A stretch of DNA of 64,000 bases from Mermis nigrescens (taxonomy: Eukaryota; Nematoda; Enoplea; Mermithida; Mermithidae): positions 1-64,000 of the forward strand of contig JAVLUZ010000523.1 of NCBI GenBank assembly GCA_036768485.1, in the 5' to 3' direction. The notes beneath the pieces were generated by a model. It made no database searches and had not been told where the DNA came from. It was given only the letters and a program-made list of their open reading frames with translations. The translations under genes and the position numbers were made by a program. Numbering within the stretch: position 1 is the first letter of the stretch; the number at the start of each line of letters is the position of its first letter. Shown in pieces: positions 24,861 to 37,195 of this stretch.

Positions 24861-26823
24861 TATGGTGACCTTTTGGTTCATGGATTTTTGGGTGATTGCC
24901 ATTACAGTGGTTTGTTGCTCTTGTGTAAGTGGTACTTGTTCAGCTTGATTTTCTTGTTTTTGACATGCCGATTAAATTCAGTAGGGTGGTTCCGAAAAAA
25001 TGGGATTGTATACTTGGTGTACATGCATGCATGGTTTATGTCATGCGGTGGTTGTCTAGGTGGTATAAGTGGTGAAGGTGTTGGCGGGCAATAAGTTCGC
25101 CTAGTTCGCCGATTGTTTAAATAGCACATTAAAATAAAATATGCAAGATAACCAGCACCAGCAATCAGTGCTACAATTGTAATTGCAATAAGTAGTAGCT
25201 GTACTGGGCCTTGCAAAGTACTTATCAGACCAGAATTTATGTTATTACCTGTGTGTGTGTGGTAATTCGCTCGAGAACATTTTCTGCTCCTTTAAGTGTA
25301 CTCTTAATGGCTGCCTTGGCGCCAGTTAAGCTATCATGCACAAGATTTGGTTGTAAGGATATGTCTGCTGTGTAGCGGACTAAATTAGCTAGAGTTTGCT
25401 CTATTTGCTGCGTTTTTGCCACATAGTGAGCTAATGCTGCTGGGGCATATGATTGGTCTGATAGTCTATCATGGTGAATATGGGGTTGTAAAGTCCACAA
25501 AGCTATCATTTCCACTCCATAGCATGCTAACATGAAATTATTTACATGGGTTAGTCCTGAAAGACAATCATTTAATTCCTAATGCTTATAGATTGGTAGT
25601 GTACAGTGGTTGCAGTCTACTTTTGGTGAAAACGTTGTTAGCTCCAGGGAACCAGGAAGTACAAAATAAATCTGGTCGTTTACAATGACCAGTAAGTTTT
25701 TGTAACAAGTATCATTGACTCTCAGGTCCCAGTGTTTTTTTATGCGGTTTTACTTTGTTACATTTCCAAATTGTTAGTGTTGCCCGTAAACTCAATGGTT
25801 ATGTCAGTACGTTGAAGCAGAACTCTGGCGCCCATTGTGGCATCAATGCTTAAAAGTTGACATACAATGTCTAATGTGTTTTGAGACATATGGCACATTT
25901 TTAGCCATAATGTTTTGAACTTTTGCTGTCCAACTTTGAGCAATTTGGATTCTAAGTAATCCAATTTTGCATTGACAGGATCAGTGTTTATTATCATAGC
26001 TGCATCCTTAGAAGGTGCATTTATGGCTGGTTTTAACTTAAAGGCATTTGGTTAACCAGGTGGTAGTGGTAAAATTAAGCCTTGCCTTGTTAGCCATCCT
26101 CACTTGATGTGTTTGCATAGCTTAAAGCTGTTTTGCAAGGTTAATGAGGCTTGTAAGTCCTCAATGACTACATAAGGGTGGGTATATTTGGCTTTATAGG
26201 TACCATAAATTAACAGGGCAATCCATATCCCTATGGTTTAATTCATAATTAATGATTTGATTATTTTGGGTGCACGGCACATCCCCATGTCATATGTACA
26301 GTCACTTACATCTCCAAGGTCAGAATAATACTTTACCATCAAATGTGGCTACTGTACCTTCTTTGAGAATAAAATTAGATACAGTAATACATGAGTTGTG
26401 ACATCAGTACATATAATCCACTTTTGAAGTGTTGTTTGTGGACCAAAAACCATTAGGATGTTTGAAAAGTTTAAGCTCATTGCGCACTTTTGAATAAAAA
26501 TACCTTCACATATTTTATGGTGTAAAGGTTCAATTTGCATAGTATCTCTCACTATACCTTTTGAGCCAAAAATCCAATATTTGTGCATACAGTTCGTGTT
26601 CTAGTATAGCATTTGTATGCTTATTCTATGGTGTATTTTTAGGAGTGTAAACTATTGCAAAAGGATTGAGCCGATTTTTGGCTTTTAAGAACAAATTTAC
26701 AGTCTGAGGATCTGGGGATATCCAGAGCAGTCCTACTAATGCTTTTACTGCATAGTATGTACTCTGTGTCTCATTTATTAACAAAATCTTTTATTTACAT
26801 CTGCAGTCACATAGGAGATACCA

Positions 26824-26962
<139 letters not shown>

Positions 26963-27483
26963 GTAATATATATTGGTATCTGACTGCTATAAGGGCGCAT
27001 CGGCTTATTGATCTTTGTGCTGCTTATTTTTGCAGGCCTGCTGCGCATATCCTGGAATGTATACAATATATCATACATGAACAGGTAAGTAAAAGCTAGA
27101 AAAACTAGTTTACTTATATGCTGAATCTCTCTGTTAACGTTATCAATCTGCCGCTGCAGCCCAGTTTTTTGATGTTGCTAGGAGCATGCAGTAAAGCTTG
27201 CTTCCAGCGGATGATATCAATGGCACTTATCAAGCACATGGCTTCCTTCACTGAGCCGAGTAGTTTGTTTGTACTCAGCAATGTGATGAAGCCATTGGCG
27301 TTTTTGCTGCTGACGCTCTTGCTCACGCTGCTGCTGATACTTGCCACTTTCACTCAAATTGGTATTGGCAAGTTTGAAGTGCAACTCGCCAATATCCCAT
27401 ATTGGGGCCGGAGATGGGTAACCTCTCAATTACTCAACTCAGTCTCCAAATTGAGTTTGGCTGAGCACCGCGCAGTGAGTTAA

Positions 27484-27534
27484 GCTGAGGACAACCTAGC
27501 CACTGCGCCGCGCAGTGGCTAAGTTGTCCTCAGC
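27484..27534. repeat. Strong 51-nt hairpin
   Basis: GCTGAGGACAAC pairs with GTTGTCCTCAGC and the inner TAGCCACTGCG pairs with CGCAGTGGCTA, leaving a three-base loop and one mismatched pair. A related CGCGCAGTGAGTTAA lies just to the left. Confidence 0.85.
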
Positions 27535-27954
27535 CTCTAGGTCAAATACTGTAGGGATCTTAGGGATCTGATAGGAAGACAAAGCGGTCCCCTTGACCTG
27601 GGGCGCAACTTTGGGCACCTCTGGCTGACTACCTTCAATTTAGGGCTCACCATTGTTTGCTGGCGGCAATGCTGTCAGGGCAGCAGCTTCCAGAGTTTCC
27701 ACATTGGGGGGGGGCAGCTCTATGGAGGGTGTTATTACACGAGTTTCCTGCAGCACCTCATCCATGAGCTGGACCAATGTGATTGGCTCAGGATTGTTGA
27801 TTGGGGTCAATTTGTTGTAAACCAGCCTTAAATAAGGAGCCCTTGACTGGCACTTGCATTGGCCACACCAGCACTCTGAAAAATAAGTGGAAAATCCTGT
27901 TATGGTAGTCAATTGACAAAGGGTTTTTGTGCAATTAATATCAATATTGTCAAT

Positions 27955-28205
27955 TTTTAATGATTTGATGCTTTCAAAATTGTTTTGAATAGTTTTGAAT
28001 CAACGTTTTTTTGATGTCAAATTCATCATTTTCAGAATTGTTTTAAATAGTTAAGCGAAATTATTCAATATCTGATTTGAAATTTTCAGAATTGTGTTGA
28101 ATAGTTATTAATCTAAAATTTTTTGATTTCAGATTCAATATTTTCCGAATTGTTTTGAATACTTTTTAATCAATATTTTCTCATTTCAGATTCAATATTT
28201 ATGTG
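27955..28205 (-). repeat. ~60-bp tandem repeat between gag and env-like region
   Basis: Four imperfect units, each with GAATTGTTTTGAATA followed by TTTGATTTCAGATTCAATA or a variant. AT-rich and non-coding. Confidence 0.7.
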
Positions 28206-28479
28206 TTTTACACTTGGATTGAATATGTATTGAAAAATTTTCCGGTGGGTCATTGCCCAGAAACATCTGTGGGACTATGTTGGTCATGAATCATGATGCT
28301 GTAATTACAGTCATCATTATCGATATTTTCTAGTAGGTTGTGAGAAATTGAATAATTTGTTGGTTCACAATAAAATGGGCAATTTTGTGGTCAATTTTGT
28401 GACAAAAATGGGCGCCTCCCCTAAGGGTAGACTGCTGTCTCACCTTCTGCTAGTAGGTGTTTGTGACTCACTGATGAAG

Positions 28480-29722
28480 CGTGGTTTCTGGGGCTAAACG
28501 GCCGGCAATGGTCTCATAGGCCGCTTGGGCGGCTGACATGCTGCGGCTGCTGACTGTGGATGTGCCAGCATGTAGCCGTTGTATGGGCACAGTTGGTGCC
28601 ACATCATTTGGACCATTGATGCCAATTGTCAGTTGCTGGTTGGGCGGTCAGGCGGTTGGGTGCCTGATGACAATTTTTGCACTCATGGTGGGCCAAGCGC
28701 TGTGTCATGTCCCTCATTTGAGCTTACATCATTTGGATATGCTATATCTTATCTGAATTAGTGAATATATTCTCTGTTATGACATGATTTAAGATATCAC
28801 GCAATACTTGTGACTCTACAAAATGAACACATTCAAGAACTTCATTCAATGAATTATATTCTCTATATTTAATTTTGTCCTTTATGTGAGGGAGTAGACA
28901 CCATACGTGGGCAGCAAGAAAATTCTGGGGGTGCAAGATTTTCCGAAGGTCAAAAAATGGCCCTAAAAATGGTGGTATGGCAATAAAAACACCATTTTTT
29001 GACGTTTCTCATCAAGCACTATCCATTGGCATCAAAAAATTGCGAAAAAAACACAAAAAAATTTCAAAAATTGAATTCTGGGGGGTATTTTGATTTCTGT
29101 GGGGGGGGGGTATTGGTTTCTGGGAAGTGCATACCCCCAACCCCCCCACGCCCAGGTGTGGTAGACACCCTGAGAAAATCGTTTTAATATAATTTCACTC
29201 AAATCTCCATCCAAAGTAGGATAAGCAACTCGTGGCAAATTTTCTGAGTTCTCTGACATATTTGTTTACTGATTCTGGATTTTTCTGTTTTTTATTATAG
29301 ATCAATTGCTTATATACATCACTATTGTGTCCATGTTGTATATATTCTGCATATGTGGTGGACTATTATTTTGAATTTGCTTAAAAGCTGCTTTTGCTGC
29401 TCCACCTAAATCTGCTTTGAGATAATTCATGCAAAATTAATCATCTTGAGGGTTAATTACCCTGTAAAAGCATGAATTTTGAAAATTCTTCTTCCCATTC
29501 TGTGAAATTATCGCCAAAATTTTCAAAATATATAAATGGTGGGCGTAAATGAAACAGACAGGTGGCACCTTGAGGTGTACGAGTCAGTGGATTGGTGGGT
29601 GTGATCGTATTTTGCAACCCCTGCTCTATTGTGTCTAGTTTATCATGTAGAGGTGAAAAAAGCAGATTTAATGTGGTCTTCACAGTGGAATTGATTACTG
29701 AAGCTGCACTTTGCAATGTCAT
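28480..29722 (-). pseudogene. Gypsy gag
   Basis: The minus-strand frame 29722-29453 contains PPFIYFENFGDNFTEWEEEF, similar to the start of the capsid region in Ty3/Gypsy gag, where W-x-x-W-x-x-x-F patterns precede the capsid core. A further piece (28936-28742) contains LPHIKDKIKYREYNSLNEVLE-like sequence in the right order. About 28650-28500 is Cys/His-rich (CKNCH and CGTNCAH in shifted frames) and may be the nucleocapsid. The gene is split by a family G element at 28902-29160. Confidence 0.65.
28902..29160 (-). mobile_element. Family G hAT-like element, 259 bp, exact 8-bp duplication
   Basis: Ends CATACGTGGGCAGC and CCCACGCCCAGGTGTG. Flanks gtagacac at 28894-28901 and 29161-29168 are identical. 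It interrupts gag. Confidence 0.93.
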
Positions 29723-29759
29723 TTTATTGATTACTGCTTGACATGTGTTTTGCGCTGAG

Positions 29760-30985
29760 GGAATCCGAATTATGATCAGGATCCAGAGTGATATTGGGAT
29801 ACACTTAGTTTACTCGATTAGAATAATTCGATATTTACCATATTTTATTCACTGATTTTACCAATAAAAGGTATTTGCTTAGTTTAGCAATGAAATTGAA
29901 ATTAAATCAGCTCTTATATATGAATATTAACCCTTGTTAATTATTTTGGGGATAATTTTCCCTTTATATAATAAGCCTTTGCTTAATTTTAAGAATGAGG
30001 GGAGATTTGCCCTCGATAAGCCTTTGCTTAATTAAGAAACTTTGTTCGCTTTTATTACTGAGTCTACGCTCTAGTAAAATTAGCAGACCTTTTGTCTGAG
30101 AATTAATTGGGAACCTTTGTTCCTTCTATTACGGAGTCTATGCTCTAGTAAAATCAGCAGACCTTCGTCTGAGAAATATTACCCTCTCTTATAGACTTTA
30201 GTCTGGGGGGTTTTGTGGCCTTTGCAATGCAATATGGGTCTTCACCACACATGGGCGTGGGGAGAGGGGAGAGGGTGGTATGCACCCCCCAGAAGTTGAA
30301 ATACCCCCCCCCCCCCCAGAAATCAAAATGCCCCTCCAGAATTCAAATTTTGAAATTTTTTTCAGCTTTTTCAGCGATTTTTTGATGCCATTGGATAGTG
30401 CTCTGATGAGAAACGTCGAAGAATGGTGTTTGTTCGCCATCGACTCCTTTTAAGACCATTTTTTGACCTTTGAAGGTTTTTGTCGACCCCTTCCTGCCTA
30501 GAATTTCGGAGCTGCCCACCTATGGTCTTCACCCAGGAGAATAAATGAATTTTTTCGAAAATTAGTCGATTTTTCGACTTTTCAGACCTTTGTCTGTTTT
30601 GCGTTTCCTTTGAAACGTTTTTGGGTCTGTGCCCGAGAAAAGCTGAATATTTCAAAATTAGCCGATTTTTCGACTTTTCAGACCTTTGTCTGTTTTGCGT
30701 TTCCTTTAAAACGTTTTATGTCGATTTTTCGACTTTTTAGACCTTTGTCTACTTTGTTTTATGGGTCTGTGACTGAAAAGAGCTGAGAATTTCAAAATTT
30801 GTCGATTTTTCGACTTTCCAGACCTTTGTCTGTTTTGCGTTTCATTTTTGAAACGTTTTAGAAGCGGATGTATGGGGAATTTCCCTCACACCCTGTAAAA
30901 ATATACAACTTAGTCAAAACACTCGGTTTTCCGTACCTTTGTGTTAACCAACTGTGTGTCTCGCCACTTCTTACGGGTCGCCTTG
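29760..30985 (-). repeat. Repeat-rich leader of the Gypsy element
   Basis: Several consecutive short tandem families lie between the 5' LTR and gag. At 30561-30860 a unit of roughly 60-100 bp with TCGATTTTTCGA, CAGACCTTTGTCTG and GAAACGTTT is present about four times. At 30050-30190 an ~80-bp unit with GAGTCTAYGCTCTAGTAAAA is duplicated. At 29970-30040 AAGCCTTTGCTTAATT is duplicated. The recurring words are small palindromes. Confidence 0.7.
30246..30524 (+). mobile_element. Family G hAT-like element, 279 bp, exact 8-bp duplication
   Basis: Ends CACACATGGGC and GCCCACCTATG. Flanks gtcttcac at 30238-30245 and 30525-30532 are identical. It sits in the Gypsy leader. Confidence 0.93.
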
Positions 30986-31733
30986 TGTTACGGTCCGGGG
31001 TTTGAGTCTTGTTACGGGTGGCCTTCACACCTGGGCGTGGGGGGTTTGGGGGGGTATGCACCTCCCCCCGAGAAACCATAATACCCCCAGAAATCAAAAT
31101 ACCCCCCAGAATTCAATTTTTGAAAATTTTTTTCGCTTTTTTCGCAATTTTTTGATGCCAATGGATAGTGCTTGATGAGAAACGTCGAAAAATGGTGTTT
31201 TTATCACCATACCATCGTTTTTAAGGCCATTTTTTGACCTTCAAAAAAATCTTGCACCCCCCAGAAATTTCTTGCTGCCCACGTATGGTGGCCTTGTGTT
31301 ACGGTCGGGGTTTGAGTTGTGGGGACGCTTTAGCTGGTTCTGAGGTCTTAAGGTAAACGGTAGGTAAGTGCGAGAATCTAACACACCTCTTATTAATCAC
31401 GAAAACCAACGATACAATAAGGGCCAAATTTACCAACTCAGATCTGAACGAACAAATGAACAAAACGCGCGACTTAAATATTTGATGGGCTACGTGCCAT
31501 TAGGCAACAAACGAAAGAGCTAATTTAGACAACAAACGAAATTCACTCAGATTGCTTTTGTCGATCCCTCACGTATTTCGCTTTTGCCTCACTTCTTCAA
31601 CAGCTGCATCGAGTCAGGCATTTCGTCTTTTGCCATCAAATGCACATCGACCCTAACTGCGCAAATCATTAATGTTCGATGCTTGCACAGCTATCTGCGT
31701 CATCTCTGTTGTCAGTCCTTGGCCGTCCTGACA
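30986..31733 (-). repeat. 5' LTR of the Gypsy element, interrupted
   Basis: It matches the LTR at 20451-21104. A family G element with its target duplication (31026-31295) interrupts it. Without that insertion it is about 478 bp. Confidence 0.87.
31026..31287 (+). mobile_element. Family G hAT-like element, 262 bp, exact 8-bp duplication
   Basis: Ends CACACCTGGGC and GCCCACGTATG. Flanks gtggcctt at 31018-31025 and 31288-31295 are identical. It is inside the 5' LTR of the Gypsy element and absent from the other LTR, so it arrived after the retrotransposon. Confidence 0.95.
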
Positions 31734-31737
31734 TCTG

Positions 31738-32600
31738 TAAGCTGATTAACCCACCGTTTACCGTGTCCTATGACGGAGGCATAATGAATCACTTTTGTGG
31801 CATTTTTTTTGTTCTACTTTATCCATGTGTCCGAAACTTTGTCTAGCCTCGTTTTGGCTTCAGTTACATCATTCTTAATAATTTAGCTCGAAGAGGAGTT
31901 ATAGAGTAGTAAGAAATAGGCATTTTTGGCCTATTTACAGTGATATCACAAAAACTCAACATCGGAAAATAAGGTTCAAGATGTGTTTAACACAACAAAA
32001 ATCTACTTTTTCTTGTTTCTGCATAATGTCTGACAGGTGCCTATTCTTATGCATTGTGATAGTTTTTTGATTATATCTCTTTCAAAAATAATTTTAACAG
32101 AAAATAACATACATCTTCAAGAAAGAGCATAAAAAATTGCGCTAAATGAAAGTAATAGCTGTCAGAGAATGTTGAGAAGGCATAGCTTAATATGCACTAG
32201 GAATTTATGCCATGATGGTGCACTTCGACTGCAAAAACATGATGGTAAACGGAGGGTTAATCTAATGGGAGACAAGAATAAATTATCTGAGAAAAGTGAA
32301 ATCTAAAAATGGAAACGATGGGTAAAATTCGGAAATGAAAACAATGGGTATAAGCCGGAAACGGAAACCATCAAAGCGCCGGAACTGAGGTTCCTAAGTA
32401 TGTAGGCCACATCAGGGTTAACACCCCAACCCCTTTTCCGGCAAAAGTTTACCCAAGGAAGGGGTTTAGGGGCTCGGAAACGGGGTACCCCATTATTCAT
32501 ATGTGTAGCTGACCCTGGTTCCATCAGGGGTTTTTCTGCCCAGGAGGCAGTCCTCTAACTGTTAGGCCTGAGAGACAGTTGCGTCGCCTACTCAACCCTA
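31738..32600. other. Unassigned stretch with a fragment of the GGAAATGG foldback repeat
   Basis: Bases about 32300-32380 show ATGGGTAAAATTCGGAAATG and ATAAGCCGGAAACGGAAAC, resembling the arms of the foldback repeat at 52547. The rest has no recognised feature. Confidence 0.35.
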
Positions 32601-32612
32601 GCTGTTTAGCTT

Positions 32613-33692
32613 ATGCGCTTGTAAGGAGGTTCTTGCCATTTTTAGGGGGTTGATCACTAGCCGCCGACTCGGGGGTAAGTGATCCGACCTGTTCAGGGTA
32701 GCCCGGCCCTTTTAGCACTCACTTAGTGAAACTTAACCCCTTTGAGATTAAGTACATACGTAAATAAAATAATTAATCCCAAGAAACTTAAAGGGCCCAA
32801 GGAGAATTGATATTTAGCTTGTTTTGGGACCGAATTCCGATGCTTGAAAATTTTGAAGCTTCCTAATGTAGTGTAGCACAAGGACAGGGAATTCAACAGC
32901 ATGGAAATTCGTTGAGCCTAACATCGTTAATTAAATACTTAATTTTTGCAATATTTTTGGCAAATACATGCTGCGTCTGTTGTGTTACGCTAAAAAGTAG
33001 AATAAAACAATCGATTTAACTTAGGCGCAAAGCCCAGAAGGCATACAACTAGTGTGTCAATTGGCACACAAAAAAGAATGATAAAACAAAGCATTGGGGC
33101 GAAAACTGTATACCCACAACACACGAGAAAAATAACGGCAGCAGTAGGCCAAACAAAAAGAGGCACACGCGGAGACTCACTCAATGCGAGGCGTAAAAGA
33201 AAAACGGCACAGCACGGAAGGTCTGGCAAAAAAGCTGAGTCGAAAAGAAGTTTTAAAAATCGGAATGCCGTCAAAACTGAGCTCACACTTAGTTTTTTAA
33301 ACGGTGCGCAAAAAGAAGCATATTAAGACAAACAAAGAAAGTTAAAATGGATATACGATAAAACAATAGGCCTATGGGCAAAAGGCTTACAGAAAAGGTA
33401 TGTACAAATGAGATAGGCACATAAATAAGACACATACATAATGATCTTTTAGTACATGTAAGATATGATAACACACATACCAATTCCTACACAAGTCGCA
33501 TTAAGCGCGAGTGCCAATTTTTCTATCCCAGATTTTGATTGAAAATATGTATGGGAATGAAATGAAACTATGATAATTTTTGGGGATGAGAGATCCCGGG
33601 CGAGCCGCTTACGCGGGATGCTTAATTGTCGCGTACATGTGTATGAAAATTGAGCACAAAAATGTACATCTGGAGCAATCAGACCTTAATGC
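32613..33692 (+). repeat. 1.1-kb direct repeat, copy 1
   Basis: Collinear with 34246-35363: GGTAGCCCGGCCCT, CCCCTTTGAGATTAAGTAC, GGACAGG..ATTCAACAGCA, ATCGTTAATTAAATA, AAATTGAGCACAAAAATGTACATCTGGA at the end (in parts). The 90-codon lysine/arginine-rich frame at 33054-33326 is not conserved in copy 2 and is not taken as a gene. Confidence 0.75.
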
Positions 33693-33879
33693 ATTGGTCG
33701 GGTGTTAAGAAAAATTGGCACGCAGCACCAATTTTCAATGCACAACAAAGTTTACTGTGCAAACTTTTTGCACAAAATGGCTAAGGCATGGAGTTGGGCG
33801 ATTTGAACAAAATGACGTAATAATAAAAATAATTTGAATCGGCTAAAAAACGGTGAATTGGGTAAATTGTATACTAGAT

Positions 33880-34200
33880 CCATGCTCAGATTTGGAAGTA
33901 AAATAAATTTGTAGTATTAACATTTTAACAACAAATGATTAGTGCAAACTTCACACATCCTAGGTGTAGAAAACTAACAGTTAGATTCGCCAATTCTGAT
34001 TTTACGTAGAACATTTTGAAAAAAATTAAGCTTCCGCAAGGCTCTAGAACAAGAGTTAATATGCAGTGTAAACTTTACACAACCACAGAGTTTAAAGAAA
34101 ATTTCTGTCGGATTCGTAATTTCTGATATTACGATCAACATTCATGAAAAAATTAAGTCTCTACAATGGCCCAAGGACAAATAAATATCAGATGTGCAAA
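33880..34200 (+). repeat. Family F repeat, copy 2 (fragment)
   Basis: Matches 6800-7140: GCTCAGATTTGGAAGTAAAAT, AGCTTCCGCAAGGCTCTAGAA, GTGTAAACTTTACACAACCAC. It lies between the two 1.1-kb direct repeats. Confidence 0.8.
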
Positions 34201-34245
34201 CGTAGACTCAAGCTACGTTCCGCTAACTACATAAACCGAATCTCA

Positions 34246-35363
34246 AACATGCGCTCACACGGGGTTCTCGCCCTTTTGGAGGTCGATCACCAGCCCGCAA
34301 TTCGGTAAGCGACTAACCTATTCAAGGTAGCCCGGCCCTCTACGCACGCACCTAATGAAACTTACTTACTTAACCCCTTTGAGATTAAGTACCTAATTAA
34401 AGTAAGTTCCCCGGAAACCTAATTGAGGTTCAAAAGATTACTATTTAACCTGTTTTGGTCCGAATTTCGTTGCTTGAAAATATTAAGGGTTCCTAAGTAT
34501 AGTGTAGCGCAAGGACAGAATTCAACAGCACGGAAATTCAACCAAACCCAGCATCGTTAATTAAATAATTAATTTTTACAATATTTTTTGGACAGAAAAA
34601 TTATGAAGCAATTAAGAAGTGACGGCATGATTCACGTACTTGCCGACCGTCGTGTTATGATAATCGGGTAAAATCAAACAATGTAAGTAAACAAGGCACA
34701 AAGCCCTGCAAAGGCATACAACTGATGCCGATTGGCACAAACACGAATGATTAAAAACAAAGCGTACGACGAAAAGAAGAGTGCACACTACGCAGGAAAA
34801 CAAACAGACGAGTTCTGCAGCCCAAGCAGATAAAAAGGCACATGCAGGAGTCTGCTCACGTAAGGCAGCGGAAAGAAAAAAGATACGCTCAGCGCGGAAC
34901 CTGGCGGAGAGGCTCTCAAGCTCAAAAACTAATTATCAAAATGTAAAATCTTAAAGTGCCGTCAAAACTGCGCTCGCACGCAGTTTTAACTGACGGAAGA
35001 ACATCTTCTTACGAACCAAGAGATATGAAAAGGATCTATGAATACGACAATAGGCCTATGGGCAAAAGCTTTGGTAAAGGTATGTACAAACGAGACAGGC
35101 ACAAATATGAGACACACACATATGATCTTTCAACACAAGTAAGATAACACATATCAATGCGTATGGAAGTCGCATTAAGCCCGAATGTATTTTCTATCCC
35201 GGATTTTGATTGAAAATATGTGTGGGAATGGAATAAAAAATATGATAATTTTCAGGGGGAAGGTGGTCCCGGGCGACTCACTTGTACGTTGCGCTTAACG
35301 ATCGTGTACGTGTGTATGGAAATTGAGCACAAAAATGTACATCTGGAACAATCAATCGTTTTT
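34246..35363 (+). repeat. 1.1-kb direct repeat, copy 2
   Basis: The partner of 32613-33692 in the same orientation. Whether the pair are ancient LTRs or a segmental duplication is unresolved; no coding domain lies between them. Confidence 0.75.
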
Positions 35364-35369
35364 TTCATC

Positions 35370-37195
35370 TGTTTCGCGGCAAACTAGTTTTTTCAAAATT
35401 TTTCAGTGTAAAAGTTTTACAAACATAAGTTTGGCACTAAATATACAAAATCAAAGGGTTTGTGCATATTTTTGTTCGCCACTTTCTCTTTAGAAGTCAG
35501 GAGAGGTGAAAAGGGGTAAAAATAAAGTACTTTAAGGGGTGGCGAACAAAAATATGGACAAACACGTATTTTCACTGTCCACCACATTGTAACAACTTGA
35601 AAATCTCAAATCGAACGCCCCATTGAGTGTAAATAAATTCGGTTTGGGCCAGTTTGTAGCCCTTTGATTGTAGTACATTTGTATGTGCAAAACATATTCC
35701 ATAAAATATTTGATATGATTTACAATTAAATACGAAAAAACCTGTTTTTTTGCCCATTTTACACCTCAGATTTCGGACTTTACACCCCCGCAAACAGCGC
35801 AATATTACGTTTTCGAACGCGGGTTTGCTTTGACGTGTAGCCCTTAAAAATTCTTTTTATTTTTATTTATTTAAATTATCTTAATTCATAACCGAAAAAG
35901 TTGGCTTATAAATCTTTGACCGAATCTGTTTTTTTACTCATCCACTAGAGTGTAAAGTTTAAACCCCTGGTACTGTGTATTGATTGTAGAAAAGTTTGAA
36001 GGTCAGATTCGTTATTCTGACCTCACAGAGGAGCATTTTGAAAAAATCTCGGCATCATCCACGACGCTCTGAGCGGAAAAATTTTTACAGTGTAAAGTTT
36101 ACACATGCACTAACAACACTATATTGATTGTAAAGAAACAAAATAAATTTTTGACGTCTAGCGCTTAAGACGAGGCAGATTTTAAAGGTAGTTACGACGT
36201 TCTTTCTACTAAGTGGAGAATATGGCAGGAAAAAATATTTTTTGTCTCAGACTCTTTACAATAAACCGCCTCTGAATTCGAAAATATTATTTTTTAAGAA
36301 AAAATAAAAAAAAGTTTCCTCTAGATTTTTAACCGTCTACCTTTTGAAACCAATCAGACTGCATAGAATGTAAAAACTGATTAGATATGCTCGGCGAAAA
36401 ACTGTAAAGAACCGTCTGGTTACACTCTGTGCAACAACAAATGAGTGTAAAGAAATTTTAAAAGACCATATTCGTAACCTACTAATTAGGAAAACATTTT
36501 TAAAAAACAATTCATCATCCACGACGCTACGGGCGGAAAAAATATTTTCAGTGTAAAGTTTACACTTGCACCAATAACGCAATATTAGTTGTAAAAACAA
36601 AATAAATTTTGACGTGTGGCACTTAAGACGAGGCACATTTTAAAATTGGTGCAAGTGTCTACTGAGTGGAGAATATGGCAGGGAAAAATATTTTTTTTTG
36701 TCTCAGCCTCTTTACAATAAACCGCACAATTGAAAATTTTACTTTTTTAAGAAAAATTAAAAAAAATCTCACCTATTTTTTAACCGTCTACCTTTTGAAA
36801 CCAATCCAGACTGCATAGAATGTAAAACTGAGTTAGATATGCTCTTGCACACGAAAACTGTTAAAACCGTCTAGTTTACACTCCTGTGCAACAACCAATG
36901 AGTGTAAAGAAATTTTAGGACCAAATTCGCCCAACCTACTAATCAGGAAAACATTTTAAAAAAAAATTAAACCTCCGCAAATTATTTGAATTTTTAGTGT
37001 AAACTTTACACACTCACGACACGCTCGGTATTGAGTGTAAACAAGAAAAAAAAATGGGGCACTAAGTTTTTTTATTATCTACCTTTTAAAAAAACCGCAC
37101 CTCTCAGATGGGTGCCGTTATAGCTGTGAGGGTGGCATATGTTGGGGGTACCCAAGTATATTATAGGTACGCGCTAACGCGCTACCTATGATATA
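35370..37195 (+). repeat. Family F repeat, copy 3
   Basis: Matches 7200-7962 and is internally duplicated: a ~460-bp unit (CATCATCCACGACGCT, GTGTAAAGTTTACAC, GAGAATATGGCAGG, CTGCATAGAATGTAAAA) occurs at about 36050-36500 and 36510-36965. It ends at the centre of a large palindrome. Confidence 0.75.

Noticed and set aside
33054..33326. Basic 90-codon frame as a gene
   Set aside because: It is not preserved in the duplicate at 34246-35363.
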